Of a DNA stretch of 20,993 bases, positions 1 to 9,355 are shown one piece after another. This DNA comes from Gemmatimonadota bacterium. GTDB taxonomy: Bacteria > Latescibacterota > UBA2968 > UBA8231. The notes below the pieces were generated by a model, which had not been told where the DNA came from, did no database searches, and saw only the letters and a list, made by a program, of their open reading frames with translations. The translations under genes and the position numbers were made by a program. The stretch's first letter is position 1; each line of letters begins with the position of its first letter. The stretch is from NCBI GenBank assembly GCA_026706505.1, contig JAPOYQ010000206.1, positions 1-20,993 on the forward strand, given 5' to 3'.

Positions 1-643
1 CCCGCCAGCCTTGGCTCGGCCCCGAACTCTCGGCGAGGGCAGTCGCGCCGCCGGCCTGCACCGCGGCCAGCGGGTACGGCAGGCGCTCAATGTCGTTGGT
101 GATGCGGAAGAGCACGTAGCCCAAGGATAGGCTATTGACCTTCTGCATTACGATGACGGTCAGCAGCAGGACGATGGGCTTGAACCAAGCGGGGTGCAAA
201 AAGGAGCGCCCCTCTAGGGCCGGCGAGCCGCGCGGGGGCACCACCCAATCGGGGATGTGCTGGTGCAAGCCATCGGCTTGGGGTGATTGGATCAAGTACT
301 GGTCCCAGATCAGCCCGCCAAAAGGTCCGCCGAACAGTTCGGCTCCTGTACCCAACTTGCCGCCCATCATGACTAGGCCGCCAGCCACCCAGTAGAGAAT
401 GATCACCTCTTGGGTGCGCAGGCGGGCAAAGGAGCGCTTGGCGATTTCGATGAAGAGGATGAGCGTCACCCACTCGGCGCCGCCGGCCATGCTCTGGCCG
501 GTCACCAATCCCAAGTAGATGGCCCCAGGCAGCATGATGAAGCCGACAAACAGCGCGGCCCATAGGGTCTTGAGGTTGAAGCCCGGTTCAAATTGAAGGT
601 CCGAGGGAATCAGCTCGGGTGATTTTTTGTCGTCTTGAGCCAT
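1..643 (-). CDS. OPT/DUF6785-like multi-pass membrane protein, C-terminus cut by window edge
   Basis: The reading frame is open from an ATG at 643 to the left edge, giving 214 visible residues and no stop, so the gene is partial. After a polar N-terminus of about 25 residues come hydrophobic segments at roughly 27-48, 56-68, 80-95 and 155-170, so it is an integral inner-membrane protein. A motif NDIERLPYPLAAVQAGG at 183-199 parallels YERLPFALMEL in the next upstream gene, so the two are probably related and may form a pair. I place it near OPT-type oligopeptide transporters and DUF6785 proteins from recalled family sequences, without a search. It starts 3 bp after the stop of the upstream gene and has only a weak ribosome site, which fits translational coupling in one operon. 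The substrate is unknown; peptide transport is a guess from the family. Confidence 0.75.
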   Translation of the reverse strand, partial: MAQDDKKSPELIPSDLQFEPGFNLKTLWAALFVGFIMLPGAIYLGLVTGQSMAGGAEWVTLILFIEIAKRSFARLRTQEVIILYWVAGGLVMMGGKLGTGAELFGGPFGGLIWDQYLIQSPQADGLHQHIPDWVVPPRGSPALEGRSFLHPAWFKPIVLLLTVIVMQKVNSLSLGYVLFRITNDIERLPYPLAAVQAGGATALAESSGPSQGWR

Positions 644-646
644 GCG

Positions 647-2557
647 CTAGTTTCCGTACAGCGGGTGCCCTTGCCCGGGGAACCAAATCATATCGATGCA
701 AAAGGATAGGCCAATCGCGGTGAAGTACCCGAGGATGAGGCCGATGAAAAAGGGCTGGGCGCGGTGGTAGAGGCCGATGCCGCCCGAGCGCATGATGGCC
801 CATTTGGCCAGCCAGGAGACGAAGATCGAAAAGACGATGATGGTCATGGGGTAGGAACAGATGCCGACCGGCATGCCGATCGGGTGCAGGGGCCACCACG
901 AGAAGCGGTAGCGCATAAAGGTCAAAAGTCCCATTGCACCCGCGCCGCTGACGAGGTGGGTCAACCGCGTCCAGTCCGGAGCCTTGAGGTCGATTTTGCG
1001 CAGGCTTTCCACGTAGGGCACTTGCGAACCCGTGCCGAAGATCCAACCCCCGTAGTTGTACGCACCGAAGGAGTAGCCCATGTAGAGCGCGAAGGCCATG
1101 GAGACGACGAGGGCCACTAGCGCCGAGAGAAGGATGAAAAAGCTCAGCCAGCGGCGGTTGCCGCGAATGCAGCCGGATACTTTGGCGCTGTTGGCCGCGG
1201 CGACCATGAAGAAGCCCTTGAGCTCGTGGTGCCAGCCGTAGGACAGCCCCATGGCGATGTTGCTCTGCGCGGTAGCGTGCGGCCCGAGCGCGTAGCCGAC
1301 GAAGGTCTGGCCGACTAGCGGGGCGCGGCTGAAGAGCAAGCCGCCCTCCATGATGATGCGCGTAATGCCGACGTAGAGGACCAAGGTGGCCAAGATGAAG
1401 AGCGCGACCGTGGGCGGGTTCATGCCGGCCCGCCACATCCAGAAGGCGATGTAGAGCAGGGCCAGCCCGCCGCCAAAGACGATCATCCGATAGGACATCA
1501 GCTCGTCGGTGTCGTCGATGTCTGCATCGCCGCGCACGGCTTTGCGCCAGATTGCGCCGAGGTGACCGCGCGCCATCCACAGCATTCCACCGACGAGGGC
1601 GATTAGCGCGCCGAAAGACTGCCAGCCGATGCCGGGGTGCCCGAGGGTGTACACGTCGCGGCCGGCAATGGTGTAGCCAAAGCGGTTGAACAGGCCCTGT
1701 TGCAACATGGTCAGCACGGTGAAAAACCACATGCTGAACGACACGTCGAGATTGACGAAGTACGTGAAGCCGACGATGGCCCAGTTGATATTGGTGTTGA
1801 TGGCGGGAAATTCGCGGCCAATGCGGATGGGATCGGAAAGATCGCGCGGGATGGGCGGGAAGGCCGGGGTAAAGTACGTGACCACGTTCCACATAACCAT
1901 GCAGAAGGGCAGGGCAAAGCCGAACCAGAACGCCTTTTGGCGCACGAAGCTGGGCCAGTTAGAGCCTTGCGGCGGGGCGATGAGTTGTTGGGGCAATTCC
2001 ATCAGGGCGAAGGGCAGGCGCTCGTACTCGACCCACTGCTTGCGCAGCGCCGCGACCATGCACTGGCACAAAAAGAAGATGGCCATCACCAAGCTGGTCC
2101 ACCAAAAGAGCGGCACGATCCAAGCGCCCCAAGGAATGGCTTCGCCCGCGGGCAGGCCGTTGTAGAACCACTTGAGGGCAATCGCGTCGTTGGGCACCAG
2201 CCATTCCTCGATGTACTGCACTACTTTGCTTTGCCACTGATTCTCGGGCGAGGCAAAGTACTGGGGGGCGGCGACGACCGCGATCATGTACGTGGAGGTA
2301 CCCCAGGTGGGGATTGAGGCCCCCACTAGGGACATGATGAAGATGAGGCCGAGTTCACTGGTGCTCAAGCCGCGCACTTTTAGCAGCGATTTGGCCGTGG
2401 CGTTGAGAAAGACCAAGCCGGTAAAGAGAAAGACCACGCTCAAGGGCAGGTAGCTGATCGCCCACTGCGAGGACTTGAGAATGAACATGCTGTACGGGGC
2501 CCCGATGTTGATCAGGACCACGAGGCCCAAGCCGATGAGAAAGGCGCGTGCGGTCAT
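647..2557 (-). CDS. DUF6785/DUF6784-type multi-pass membrane protein (OPT-like)
   Basis: This 636-residue protein is strongly hydrophobic, with about 12 candidate membrane segments (for example 5-25, 37-53, 70-95, 146-170, 208-228, 260-285, 310-328, 358-375, 383-402, 470-495, 535-548, 565-585 and 602-624). The C-terminal run RYRFSWWPLHPIGMPVG at 549-565, and the YERLPF motif at 178-183 after a paired-Trp membrane segment, match what I remember of DUF6785/DUF6784 proteins, which are relatives of OPT transporters found mostly in uncultured phyla. Length is in the normal range and both ends are intact. Its ATG overlaps the stop of the upstream M28/FtsX gene as ATGA (2554-2557), and the next membrane gene follows after 3 bp, so the three are almost certainly co-translated. 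No clear ribosome site precedes it, which fits re-initiation. The substrate is unknown. Confidence 0.85.
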   Translation of the reverse strand: MTARAFLIGLGLVVLINIGAPYSMFILKSSQWAISYLPLSVVFLFTGLVFLNATAKSLLKVRGLSTSELGLIFIMSLVGASIPTWGTSTYMIAVVAAPQYFASPENQWQSKVVQYIEEWLVPNDAIALKWFYNGLPAGEAIPWGAWIVPLFWWTSLVMAIFFLCQCMVAALRKQWVEYERLPFALMELPQQLIAPPQGSNWPSFVRQKAFWFGFALPFCMVMWNVVTYFTPAFPPIPRDLSDPIRIGREFPAINTNINWAIVGFTYFVNLDVSFSMWFFTVLTMLQQGLFNRFGYTIAGRDVYTLGHPGIGWQSFGALIALVGGMLWMARGHLGAIWRKAVRGDADIDDTDELMSYRMIVFGGGLALLYIAFWMWRAGMNPPTVALFILATLVLYVGITRIIMEGGLLFSRAPLVGQTFVGYALGPHATAQSNIAMGLSYGWHHELKGFFMVAAANSAKVSGCIRGNRRWLSFFILLSALVALVVSMAFALYMGYSFGAYNYGGWIFGTGSQVPYVESLRKIDLKAPDWTRLTHLVSGAGAMGLLTFMRYRFSWWPLHPIGMPVGICSYPMTIIVFSIFVSWLAKWAIMRSGGIGLYHRAQPFFIGLILGYFTAIGLSFCIDMIWFPGQGHPLYGN

Positions 2558-5500
2558 GTCGGCTGCCCGGTGCTACTGAGGGTATGCTGTGCGTCTTCAG
2601 CATTGGGGGTAAACTCGGATGACACGCGCTCGCGGTACTCTTGGCGGATTCCCGGTGCCAAGGTGCGCCACACGAGGAATCGCTTGCGCAGCACGTTGAG
2701 AAATCTGCGATTCATCCGCTGCCAAGAGGCCACATCGCCGCTGAGACGCTCGATGTGGGTCTCGATCTTGTAGATGTGGTGCTCGCCGGTGGGGGTCGCC
2801 TGTAAGCGCACCTGCTGGCTGATGCCCAAATCGTAGGGCGCCAGCCAAGTGCGCATGGCAATGGCGTAGGACGGCTCCGGCCCGTCGGTGGTGACGGATA
2901 GCTCGACGTCGCGGGCGATGAAGTCACCGATCGAGCCTTCGCCATAGGCGGCGAAGACCGACTTGAGATACACGTACATGCTCGGCACTTCAGCTCCGCC
3001 GACCGTAAAGGGAAAGTCAAAGCGCCAGTGGTCGCCAACGGGCGGGGGGAATTGCCATTGCCGCGTCACGTCTGGGACGGCCATGTTGGCCGCCATGCGC
3101 GCTGGATACAAGGTCGATAAATAGACCGTGCCAATGACGACGACCGTAGCCCACACCGCGGAGAGCGACGAGTAGTTGAGCGTCAGGCCGGCGAGCAGCC
3201 CGTATTGTAGCATGAACAAATGGGCGATTTGGCCTAGGGCGTAGCCGACCACTGCGCCAAAGGTGGCAAAGACCGTGGATTCGGCCAAGAATAGCAGGCC
3301 GATGTGGCTGGGGGCCAAGCCGACGACGCTGTAGATGCCGATTTCGCGCACGCGCTCATACACGGCCCCCATCATGGTATTGAGCACGATCAAGGCGGCG
3401 ATGATCACCGGCACCAAAAGCTGACCGGCCCCGCTTATTTCGGTGGAGCCGATCGAACTGTAGGCCACGACGCGGTCGCCTTGGCCGACGAACAGGGTCA
3501 ATGCCACCCGCGACATAAAGGACTCCACGCGCTGGACGAATTCCGGGTCGTCCGCGTCTGCGGCAATGGCGATGGAGCGCAGGCGGCCATCCATGGCGCG
3601 GACGCGCTCATAGGGCAAGAAGAGGGTGTTGATTACTTCGAGGTGGTTGAAGGTTTCGACCGCGGTGGCGGCCAAGGCGCGCGGATCTTCGGTACTTTCG
3701 CGGGTGATGAGGCCGGCGTCTTTGACCGTATCCACTGGCGTTAGGCGCTCGCCATCGAGATCGACGACTTCTTTCAGGGCTGCGCTGTCAAACAGACCGA
3801 TGACTTGGTACTCCTCGCCGTAGAGCGCGATGGAAGCCGTGCCCACATCCTCGGGGCCAATGCCGACGAGTGCGGCTAGGCTGTCGGGCAAGATGACGGA
3901 CTTGTCGTCGCCCGTGGCGAAGAAGCGACCGGCCGAGATGTGCGCGTCGAGGCCCGTGACCTCGGCTTCAGCCGGCTGTAGGCCCACCAAGCCGTGCGCG
4001 AAACTGGCTGCGCCGGTCGCGGTGGCGGCAAAGTCGATATAGGCCCGTTCGGATTCGACTGGCGACAAGTACCAGGCGCGTGGCACGACCAAGGTGCGGT
4101 CGCCGAACGCGCTCTGCACGTAGTCCAAGATGGAATCCTGCATACCGCGCCAGGCGCGGTCGCGGATGAGGCCACCCTCGTACAGGGGTGGGGTGTCGCG
4201 CGGCAGGCGATAGAAGTCGAGGCTGGACTTGACCGAGGTAAAGGAATTGACGGTAAAGGTCAAAAAGGTCAGGGTCGCAGCCGTCAGCGCGGTGCGCAGG
4301 CGACGCTTGCTCAGGTTGGAAATGCCCAACAGCACGGCCGCAAAACCCGCGGCGATCCGGCCCACATCGGTCTCGTGTACACCTGCGGCTGCGCCCTTGC
4401 GCCGTTGCAAAAGCGCCTTGAAGCGGGTGACGACGATGAAGATGACGAGGACGCCCAAGGCGAGGATGACGAACGCGAGGAAGATGATGTACGGCGAGGA
4501 GCTCAGTTTGAAGGCCGGATGGACGAAGCGCAGGATCAAAAACACGAGGACGAAGATGCCGACAAAGCCGGCGATTTGCCGCCGCACGTCTGGGAAGCCG
4601 AAGAAAAATCGCTCGCAGAAGAAGGCAAAGGGCAACAGGAGCGCGAAGTAGAAAATCACCGCGCGCACCGCGTCGTTGGCAGTGGCCTTGACTTCCGGGT
4701 AGATGCGGGCCTCTAGCCCGAGGGCACGGCGCACTGCGCGCTGGTAGCCGGTGTAATCGAAGGCCGCGAGTTTGTCGCCGGCCTCGAGCAGGGCCTCCCG
4801 CGCTTGCTCGTGCATGGCCTGTAGCTGTTCGAGGACGATGCCGTGGCGCACCATTTGTTTGATCCGCGCCTCGTCGATGATCCAGATGTCGCGAGCCGCC
4901 TGCAATGCCGGATAGGGAATGAGCCCTTGTTCGACTGGGAAGCCCTCGCCCTGTGCCCGCTCAATGGTCGCCAGATCGACGCGGGCTGGATCGAGGTCGG
5001 CGAACAGGGTGGAGTCCGCGTTGGTGAGCATGTAGCGCACGCCGGCGAGCGCGCTCTCGCCGCCAAAGGCTCCCTCGCCGGCGAGGATCTTGACGCGGGT
5101 GCCCGGCTCGGCGAACACCACGCCAGCTTGCACCACCCGGTCCTGCACTGCGCTCTGGTTTTCGATGTAGTTGAGGGAAAAAGAGCGCGGCGGCGCGTCG
5201 TTGGTGCCGAGGATATTGACGCGGTCCATGGCCGATAGATAGCGCGGATCGACCACTTCCAAAAAACTCAGGGCGCGGCAGCGAAAAAGGACCTGCAACA
5301 TGCGGTTTTCCCACCAGCCATACGGCTGGGTGCCCGGATAGGTTTTGTCGCCTTCCTCGCCGAGGTCGGGCGCGGAGACGATGCGCCCGTATTCGTCGAG
5401 TTCAAAGGCTTGGATCCGGTTGGCAAAGCGGTTGCGCACGATGTCGAATTTGAAGTAGCCGCTCTCGTCTCCATGCGTGGCCATGAGGGTGCGCACGCCG

Positions 5501-7200
5501 GCCACGGAGTTGGGGCCGGGCTGGAGATAGGTGACGAGGGCATTGGGCACCGGGGCTTTGGGCACGGCGAAATTCACGTCGCGGTCGAACCAGTAGATGT
5601 TGCCCTCTAGGCTGTGGCCCCAATCGCGCAGGGTCAGCTTGGTGTCGTTGAAAAAGTCCGGGTCGGAAGCGGCCTTGAGTAGCAGCCCGGCTATGGTGCG
5701 GGTCTGTTCGGCGAGGTTGTCGAGCGCGACGAATTCGAGCCGGTCGAGGGGCGTATCGACGCGCTGGCGCAGTTGGTTGGGCGTGACGAAAGAAAGCGCC
5801 TCCTTGCCCACGAAGGATGCGGCCTCGCTGTCGAGGGCTAGCCGCACGGGCATGAAGTTTTTCCACACTCGCTTCTGCGGGGCTACGGCGTCTTGGTAGC
5901 GAGTTGAGTCGGCGAAGATCTCGCGGTTATAGCGGGCAAAGCGCGAGGCGTAGTGCGCCATCAAGTTCTTCTGATAGTCGTCGTTGCGCCAAGCCGAGTT
6001 GTAGAACGTGCCCATGGTAAAGCTGCCAACCCGGGGACTGTGGCTGGCCAAGTCGAGGCCGACGAAGAGGCGGAAGTCGATGCGCTCGGCGGGTGGGATC
6101 TGGTCGTGGAAATGCTCGCTTTTGCGCGCGTGGCGGTAGAGGAAATCGTTGACGCCAGCCAAGCCCTGAAAGTGCCCGGGGGTGGCCAAAAAGAGCACGG
6201 TGTAGCGGGTGCCTTCGGCGACGAGCAAACGCGCGATCTCGAGCAGCGCGGCCATGCCGGTCGCGCTTTCGGCCCCCGGGGCCAGTGCGGGGACGACCGA
6301 GATCGCGTCGTAGTGCGCTTGCAGGACGATGATTTGCTCGTCCCACTGCTGGATTTCGCGGCGCTGACCGCGCGGCATATCCTCGGCCAAGCCCGGGAGG
6401 ACGGCGAATATATTGCGCGCCTGGACCTGCTCCCAGTCCATGCGCGCTTCGAGATGCACTTGGGCGTCGCCGCTGCGCGCTTGCTGCCGCAGGATTTCCG
6501 CGTCCGTCGCTTCTACCCAAAAGCGCGGGATGTCCACGGGCACTTGGAGGAATTTTTCCGCGGCCTCGCTGCGCGTGACGCGGCCATCGTCGTACAGCAG
6601 AATGGCCTGCGCGCCCAAGGACCGCGCTTCGACGTGGGCGTTGCCCGAGCCAAATCCCATCAGCGCAATGCTGCCCGCTAGCCGTTTCCCATCCATCTCG
6701 GCTAAGCTGCCGCGCCCCAAGTCTACGAGGTGACCGGAGACGCCTCCCGGCGGCAGGGACGGCGAGCGCACGTGGTTGGGCCACAATCCGTAGATGGGGA
6801 TGGCTTCGTCCGAGCCGACCAAACGCAGCCGGCCACCGCGATCTAGGGGAACGGAAAGGGGGAAAAATTCGCTAGTGACTTGGAGACCGAGGCGGCGGAA
6901 TTCTCCTTCGATGTAGCGGGCTGCGTTCGCGGCTCCCGCATAGCCGGTGACGCGGGATGAGTCTGTGGTGAGGATGCGGAGGTGGTGCTCTAGATCGGTG
7001 GCGTTTATTTGCGCGACGGCTTCGCGCAGCGAGGGCGCTTCATCGGTTGCTGGAGATTCGCGCAGTGGCACCCAGCCAATGGCTCGCTCAATCCAGCGCG
7101 AAATGGTGGCCGGATCAAAGGCTGTGACCGATACCAAGAAGAAGGCCGCGGTGGCGAACAGGAGGAATTTGGTCAGCATTGATGAACGCGTGTCGGACAC
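2554..7200 (-). CDS. M28-peptidase-like / FtsX-type permease fusion, probably catalytically inactive
   Basis: A 1548-residue inner-membrane protein. An N-terminal membrane anchor (9-28) is followed by a periplasmic region with a PA-like insert (about 110-255) and an M28 fold (about 255-510). HYD is kept at 296-298 and a later metal-type Asp in GLDLA at D383. However, the usual GADDNxSG is GAESATG at 309-315, and the catalytic EE pair is replaced by PGHFQG at 341-346. Three membrane segments (844-865, 874-892, 902-925) precede an FtsX/MacB-type unit: membrane segment 967-988, periplasmic domain 990-1255, then segments 1258-1280, 1298-1325 and 1345-1365, with the coupling-type motif YERVREIG at 1281-1288. 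About 180 residues follow, predicted cytoplasmic. No partner ATPase is in the window. The start is uncertain: GTG at 7200 or ATG at 7179, neither with a clear ribosome site. It is the first gene of the left operon. Confidence 0.88.
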   Translation of the reverse strand: MSDTRSSMLTKFLLFATAAFFLVSVTAFDPATISRWIERAIGWVPLRESPATDEAPSLREAVAQINATDLEHHLRILTTDSSRVTGYAGAANAARYIEGEFRRLGLQVTSEFFPLSVPLDRGGRLRLVGSDEAIPIYGLWPNHVRSPSLPPGGVSGHLVDLGRGSLAEMDGKRLAGSIALMGFGSGNAHVEARSLGAQAILLYDDGRVTRSEAAEKFLQVPVDIPRFWVEATDAEILRQQARSGDAQVHLEARMDWEQVQARNIFAVLPGLAEDMPRGQRREIQQWDEQIIVLQAHYDAISVVPALAPGAESATGMAALLEIARLLVAEGTRYTVLFLATPGHFQGLAGVNDFLYRHARKSEHFHDQIPPAERIDFRLFVGLDLASHSPRVGSFTMGTFYNSAWRNDDYQKNLMAHYASRFARYNREIFADSTRYQDAVAPQKRVWKNFMPVRLALDSEAASFVGKEALSFVTPNQLRQRVDTPLDRLEFVALDNLAEQTRTIAGLLLKAASDPDFFNDTKLTLRDWGHSLEGNIYWFDRDVNFAVPKAPVPNALVTYLQPGPNSVAGVRTLMATHGDESGYFKFDIVRNRFANRIQAFELDEYGRIVSAPDLGEEGDKTYPGTQPYGWWENRMLQVLFRCRALSFLEVVDPRYLSAMDRVNILGTNDAPPRSFSLNYIENQSAVQDRVVQAGVVFAEPGTRVKILAGEGAFGGESALAGVRYMLTNADSTLFADLDPARVDLATIERAQGEGFPVEQGLIPYPALQAARDIWIIDEARIKQMVRHGIVLEQLQAMHEQAREALLEAGDKLAAFDYTGYQRAVRRALGLEARIYPEVKATANDAVRAVIFYFALLLPFAFFCERFFFGFPDVRRQIAGFVGIFVLVFLILRFVHPAFKLSSSPYIIFLAFVILALGVLVIFIVVTRFKALLQRRKGAAAGVHETDVGRIAAGFAAVLLGISNLSKRRLRTALTAATLTFLTFTVNSFTSVKSSLDFYRLPRDTPPLYEGGLIRDRAWRGMQDSILDYVQSAFGDRTLVVPRAWYLSPVESERAYIDFAATATGAASFAHGLVGLQPAEAEVTGLDAHISAGRFFATGDDKSVILPDSLAALVGIGPEDVGTASIALYGEEYQVIGLFDSAALKEVVDLDGERLTPVDTVKDAGLITRESTEDPRALAATAVETFNHLEVINTLFLPYERVRAMDGRLRSIAIAADADDPEFVQRVESFMSRVALTLFVGQGDRVVAYSSIGSTEISGAGQLLVPVIIAALIVLNTMMGAVYERVREIGIYSVVGLAPSHIGLLFLAESTVFATFGAVVGYALGQIAHLFMLQYGLLAGLTLNYSSLSAVWATVVVIGTVYLSTLYPARMAANMAVPDVTRQWQFPPPVGDHWRFDFPFTVGGAEVPSMYVYLKSVFAAYGEGSIGDFIARDVELSVTTDGPEPSYAIAMRTWLAPYDLGISQQVRLQATPTGEHHIYKIETHIERLSGDVASWQRMNRRFLNVLRKRFLVWRTLAPGIRQEYRERVSSEFTPNAEDAQHTLSSTGQPT

Positions 7201-7205
7201 CGGAC

Positions 7206-7232
7206 AGAAAAAGAGGCAGGCCGTAGCCTGCC
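7206..7232 (-). terminator. Intrinsic terminator with UACG tetraloop
   Basis: Read on the minus strand, GGCAGGC (7232-7226) and GCCTGCC (7221-7215) form a perfect 7-bp stem around the loop TACG, followed at once by TCTTTTTCTG. A C-G closing pair with a UACG loop belongs to the very stable UNCG tetraloop class. It lies 29 bp after the stop of the lipoprotein gene and just before the start of the M28/FtsX gene, so it should separate the envelope locus from the left operon. Confidence 0.8.
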
Positions 7233-7260
7233 CCTAGGCTATTCATCTTGGCCTATCTAG

Positions 7261-8025
7261 CTAGTTAGCCGCGACCTTGTCGATGTTTTTGACCTTTTTG
7301 ATGTCGCGCTTAAAACGGAAGTGCAGGTCAATGGTTTCTATGGGTTCGTCGCGGAAGTTGTAGCGCAGCCCGAACTCGGGAATCTCGACGGCGATCTCGG
7401 CGACATCGGTGTGGATTTTGGAGAAGATCACGTAGCCCTCGACCTCTTGCCCTGAGAAGCAAAACTCGTCGTCTGGGTACTTGGCTAGGTTATAGAGGCC
7501 GCGGCGCTCGTTGTAGCGCAAATAGCCCAAGCCGTTGAAGGCCAGGGGGAAACGCCGGAAGTACTCCTCCACGTCATAACTTCCCCAAGGATAATAGAGC
7601 CGTCCATTGGCCGACTCCACGGTCACCATCAGCGGATCGAACTTGACTTTGGGGTATTCGTAGTTTTTGACCGTGATCTTGAAGATGGACAAACGCTGCG
7701 GTGCCTCGCCCGTGCGCGGATCGATCCAATTGCCATAGGTAAACGGATTGGATGGCAGCTCGTCGGCCGGACCGCTGGCGTTAGTGGACTCGGCCGGGTA
7801 CTGGCGGTTGATCTCCTCGTCGGTCATGGGCCGCACGGACACTTCAAGGCGGTTTTGCACGAAGGTAACCGTGCCGTCGTCGAGGATTTTCATGCTCGAC
7901 CCTTGAATATCGGTCTGCTGCTGGGCCACCTCTAAGGGCTGAAACCGCCCGGGGATTAGGTAGTGGCCGCAGCCCAACAAGAGGGCCGCAGCGGCGAGGA
8001 TGGAAATTTTTTTGTAAGCGTACAT
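7261..8025 (-). CDS. Outer-envelope lipoprotein of unknown function
   Basis: From the ATG at 8025 this is a 254-residue lipoprotein. The N-terminus MYAYKKISILAAAALLLGC has a charged start, a hydrophobic core and a lipobox (LLGC, lipid-modified Cys at 19). An AGGAG ribosome site at 8032-8036, 6 nt upstream, decides this start. The frame also runs open upstream to 8112, but that would put 29 unlikely residues before the signal and overlap the previous gene. The mature part looks beta-rich (for example FKITVKNYEYPKVKFDP and VEIPEFGLRYNF) and ends in a lysine-rich tail. I do not recognise a named family. It lies 22 bp after the SurA-like gene and before a terminator, so it is probably the last gene of the barrel/chaperone unit, perhaps an accessory lipoprotein of that barrel. 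Confidence 0.85.
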   Translation of the reverse strand: MYAYKKISILAAAALLLGCGHYLIPGRFQPLEVAQQQTDIQGSSMKILDDGTVTFVQNRLEVSVRPMTDEEINRQYPAESTNASGPADELPSNPFTYGNWIDPRTGEAPQRLSIFKITVKNYEYPKVKFDPLMVTVESANGRLYYPWGSYDVEEYFRRFPLAFNGLGYLRYNERRGLYNLAKYPDDEFCFSGQEVEGYVIFSKIHTDVAEIAVEIPEFGLRYNFRDEPIETIDLHFRFKRDIKKVKNIDKVAAN

Positions 8026-8047
8026 GGAACACTCCTCTCTGACGGAC

Positions 8048-9355
8048 TTATAGCTCGACTGGATTTGCAGCCTGTCTGCGTTGGGAGACAAATTTCCCAA
8101 ACTGCCCTTCATCTACGGCGACAACCGCGGCGTATTTCTCGCGCAATTGCTCGATGTAGCGGTCGAACAGGGGCGCGGCCTTCGCGTCGCGCAAATCGCG
8201 CGCGACTTGCGCTTGTAGTTCCCGCCCTAGCGCGCCCGAGCGGGCGTAGCGTTGCGCATTGGCCTCGTAAAAGGCGCGCACCTGCGCGGGCTCAAGCTGG
8301 ATGTGCGCGTAAATTTCTCGCTCCCACAGGGCTTGGATCAGCTTCTTTGCGCGCACCTTGGCACGGCGTGGCTCCAACTCGGCGTACAGACCGTGCTTGC
8401 GCGCCTCCTGCGGCAGAATCTGGTCGGCGACAAAGGCCCGCGTCACCTTGAATCCAAGGGCGCTGATATCGGTCGGCTGCGATCCGGCGTCCGCTCCGAG
8501 CCGGGCGAGGGCCTGCTGGTAGTCCGCCGCACTCCAATCGCCCGCGGCACTGCGGACCAACCGCATTTCTGGCCGTGCTGTACTTGTGGCGACCTGCCGC
8601 AACGCGGCCGTGTCTAACTGCACCGCGTACTGACCGGTCAATCTCTCTAGATAAGCCAAGTTCGCCTGTTGCTTCTTGTGTCGGGCTAGGGCCGCTTCCA
8701 CGAGCGAGCGGCGATCTGCCAACGAGACCTCGCGCTCGGCCGCAATGGCTACCACCAAAAACTGCCCATCAGTTTCCACCAACTCAACGTTCCCCACTTC
8801 CTGCAGGAACAGAGCGGCCACGCGCGCGTCGCCCGCGTTGAGCGCGTTGAGCCACCCGCTCTCGCTCCACTCTCCGGCCAGATCCACCCCCTCTTGAACC
8901 TTTCTAAGGGCCTCCATAGCTGCAGCCCGATCGCGCACGGGCAAGCGACGCAGGCGAACTTCGCGGGCCGCACCCGATTCGGCGAAGAATTTCGCTAGCT
9001 CAGTTTCTGTATGAGCTAACTGTTCGCCCATCTCGCGCACGAGCAATCCCTCGACCAGTTCTTTGCGCTCCCAAGCCTCCATTGCACCGGCGACCGCTTC
9101 GTCTAACCCTTGGGCGCGGGCTTCGATCAGCAGGAGTTCCTTGTCGATGAGGGCCTGAAATTGGCGACGCCAATCCGCAAGGGGCTGGGCTTCGCTGCCG
9201 TTGGACAGCTTTTCCAAGGCAGCGGCAAAATCCCGCTCGCTAATCTCGGTTTCGCCCACTCGGGCCAAGACCGCCGACGCACTTTCTGGCGGCGCGTCGG
9301 CGCAGGCCCACAATCCCAAGGATAGGAGCGCCATCTGCGGCTTTAGAAGCTCCAT
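8048..9355 (-). CDS. SurA/PpiC-like periplasmic chaperone lipoprotein
   Basis: A 435-residue lipoprotein: MELLKPQMALLSLGLWAC carries a lipobox-like LWAC with the modified Cys at 18 (Trp at -2 is uncommon). The N-terminal region (about 25-125) holds the pattern LARVGETEISERDFAAAL, then RQFQALIDKELLLIEARAQGL, typical of SurA-N-type chaperone helices. A rotamase-like segment follows (about 130-225, with VRLRRLPV, VDLAGEWSESGWL and FLVVAIAAERE). It is a poor match to active parvulins, so it may be chaperone only. A second helical half (about 285-425) resembles another N-domain copy. Its ATG overlaps the last 13 bp of the outer-membrane protein gene upstream, with AAGAAGGGG just before the start. 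This placement suggests it helps that barrel fold. A start at Met8 (9334) is possible but lacks a ribosome site. Confidence 0.8.
   Translation of the reverse strand: MELLKPQMALLSLGLWACADAPPESASAVLARVGETEISERDFAAALEKLSNGSEAQPLADWRRQFQALIDKELLLIEARAQGLDEAVAGAMEAWERKELVEGLLVREMGEQLAHTETELAKFFAESGAAREVRLRRLPVRDRAAAMEALRKVQEGVDLAGEWSESGWLNALNAGDARVAALFLQEVGNVELVETDGQFLVVAIAAEREVSLADRRSLVEAALARHKKQQANLAYLERLTGQYAVQLDTAALRQVATSTARPEMRLVRSAAGDWSAADYQQALARLGADAGSQPTDISALGFKVTRAFVADQILPQEARKHGLYAELEPRRAKVRAKKLIQALWEREIYAHIQLEPAQVRAFYEANAQRYARSGALGRELQAQVARDLRDAKAAPLFDRYIEQLREKYAAVVAVDEGQFGKFVSQRRQAANPVEL

Noticed and set aside
588..1892. A 434-codon open frame on the minus strand inside the DUF6785-like gene
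   Set aside because: It is out of frame with a clearly better membrane protein and its product is a His/Arg-rich composition typical of a GC-rich shadow frame.
8026..8112. Upstream extension of the lipoprotein gene at 7261 to 8112
   Set aside because: It would overlap the previous gene and bury the lipoprotein signal; the AGGAG before 8025 supports the shorter form.
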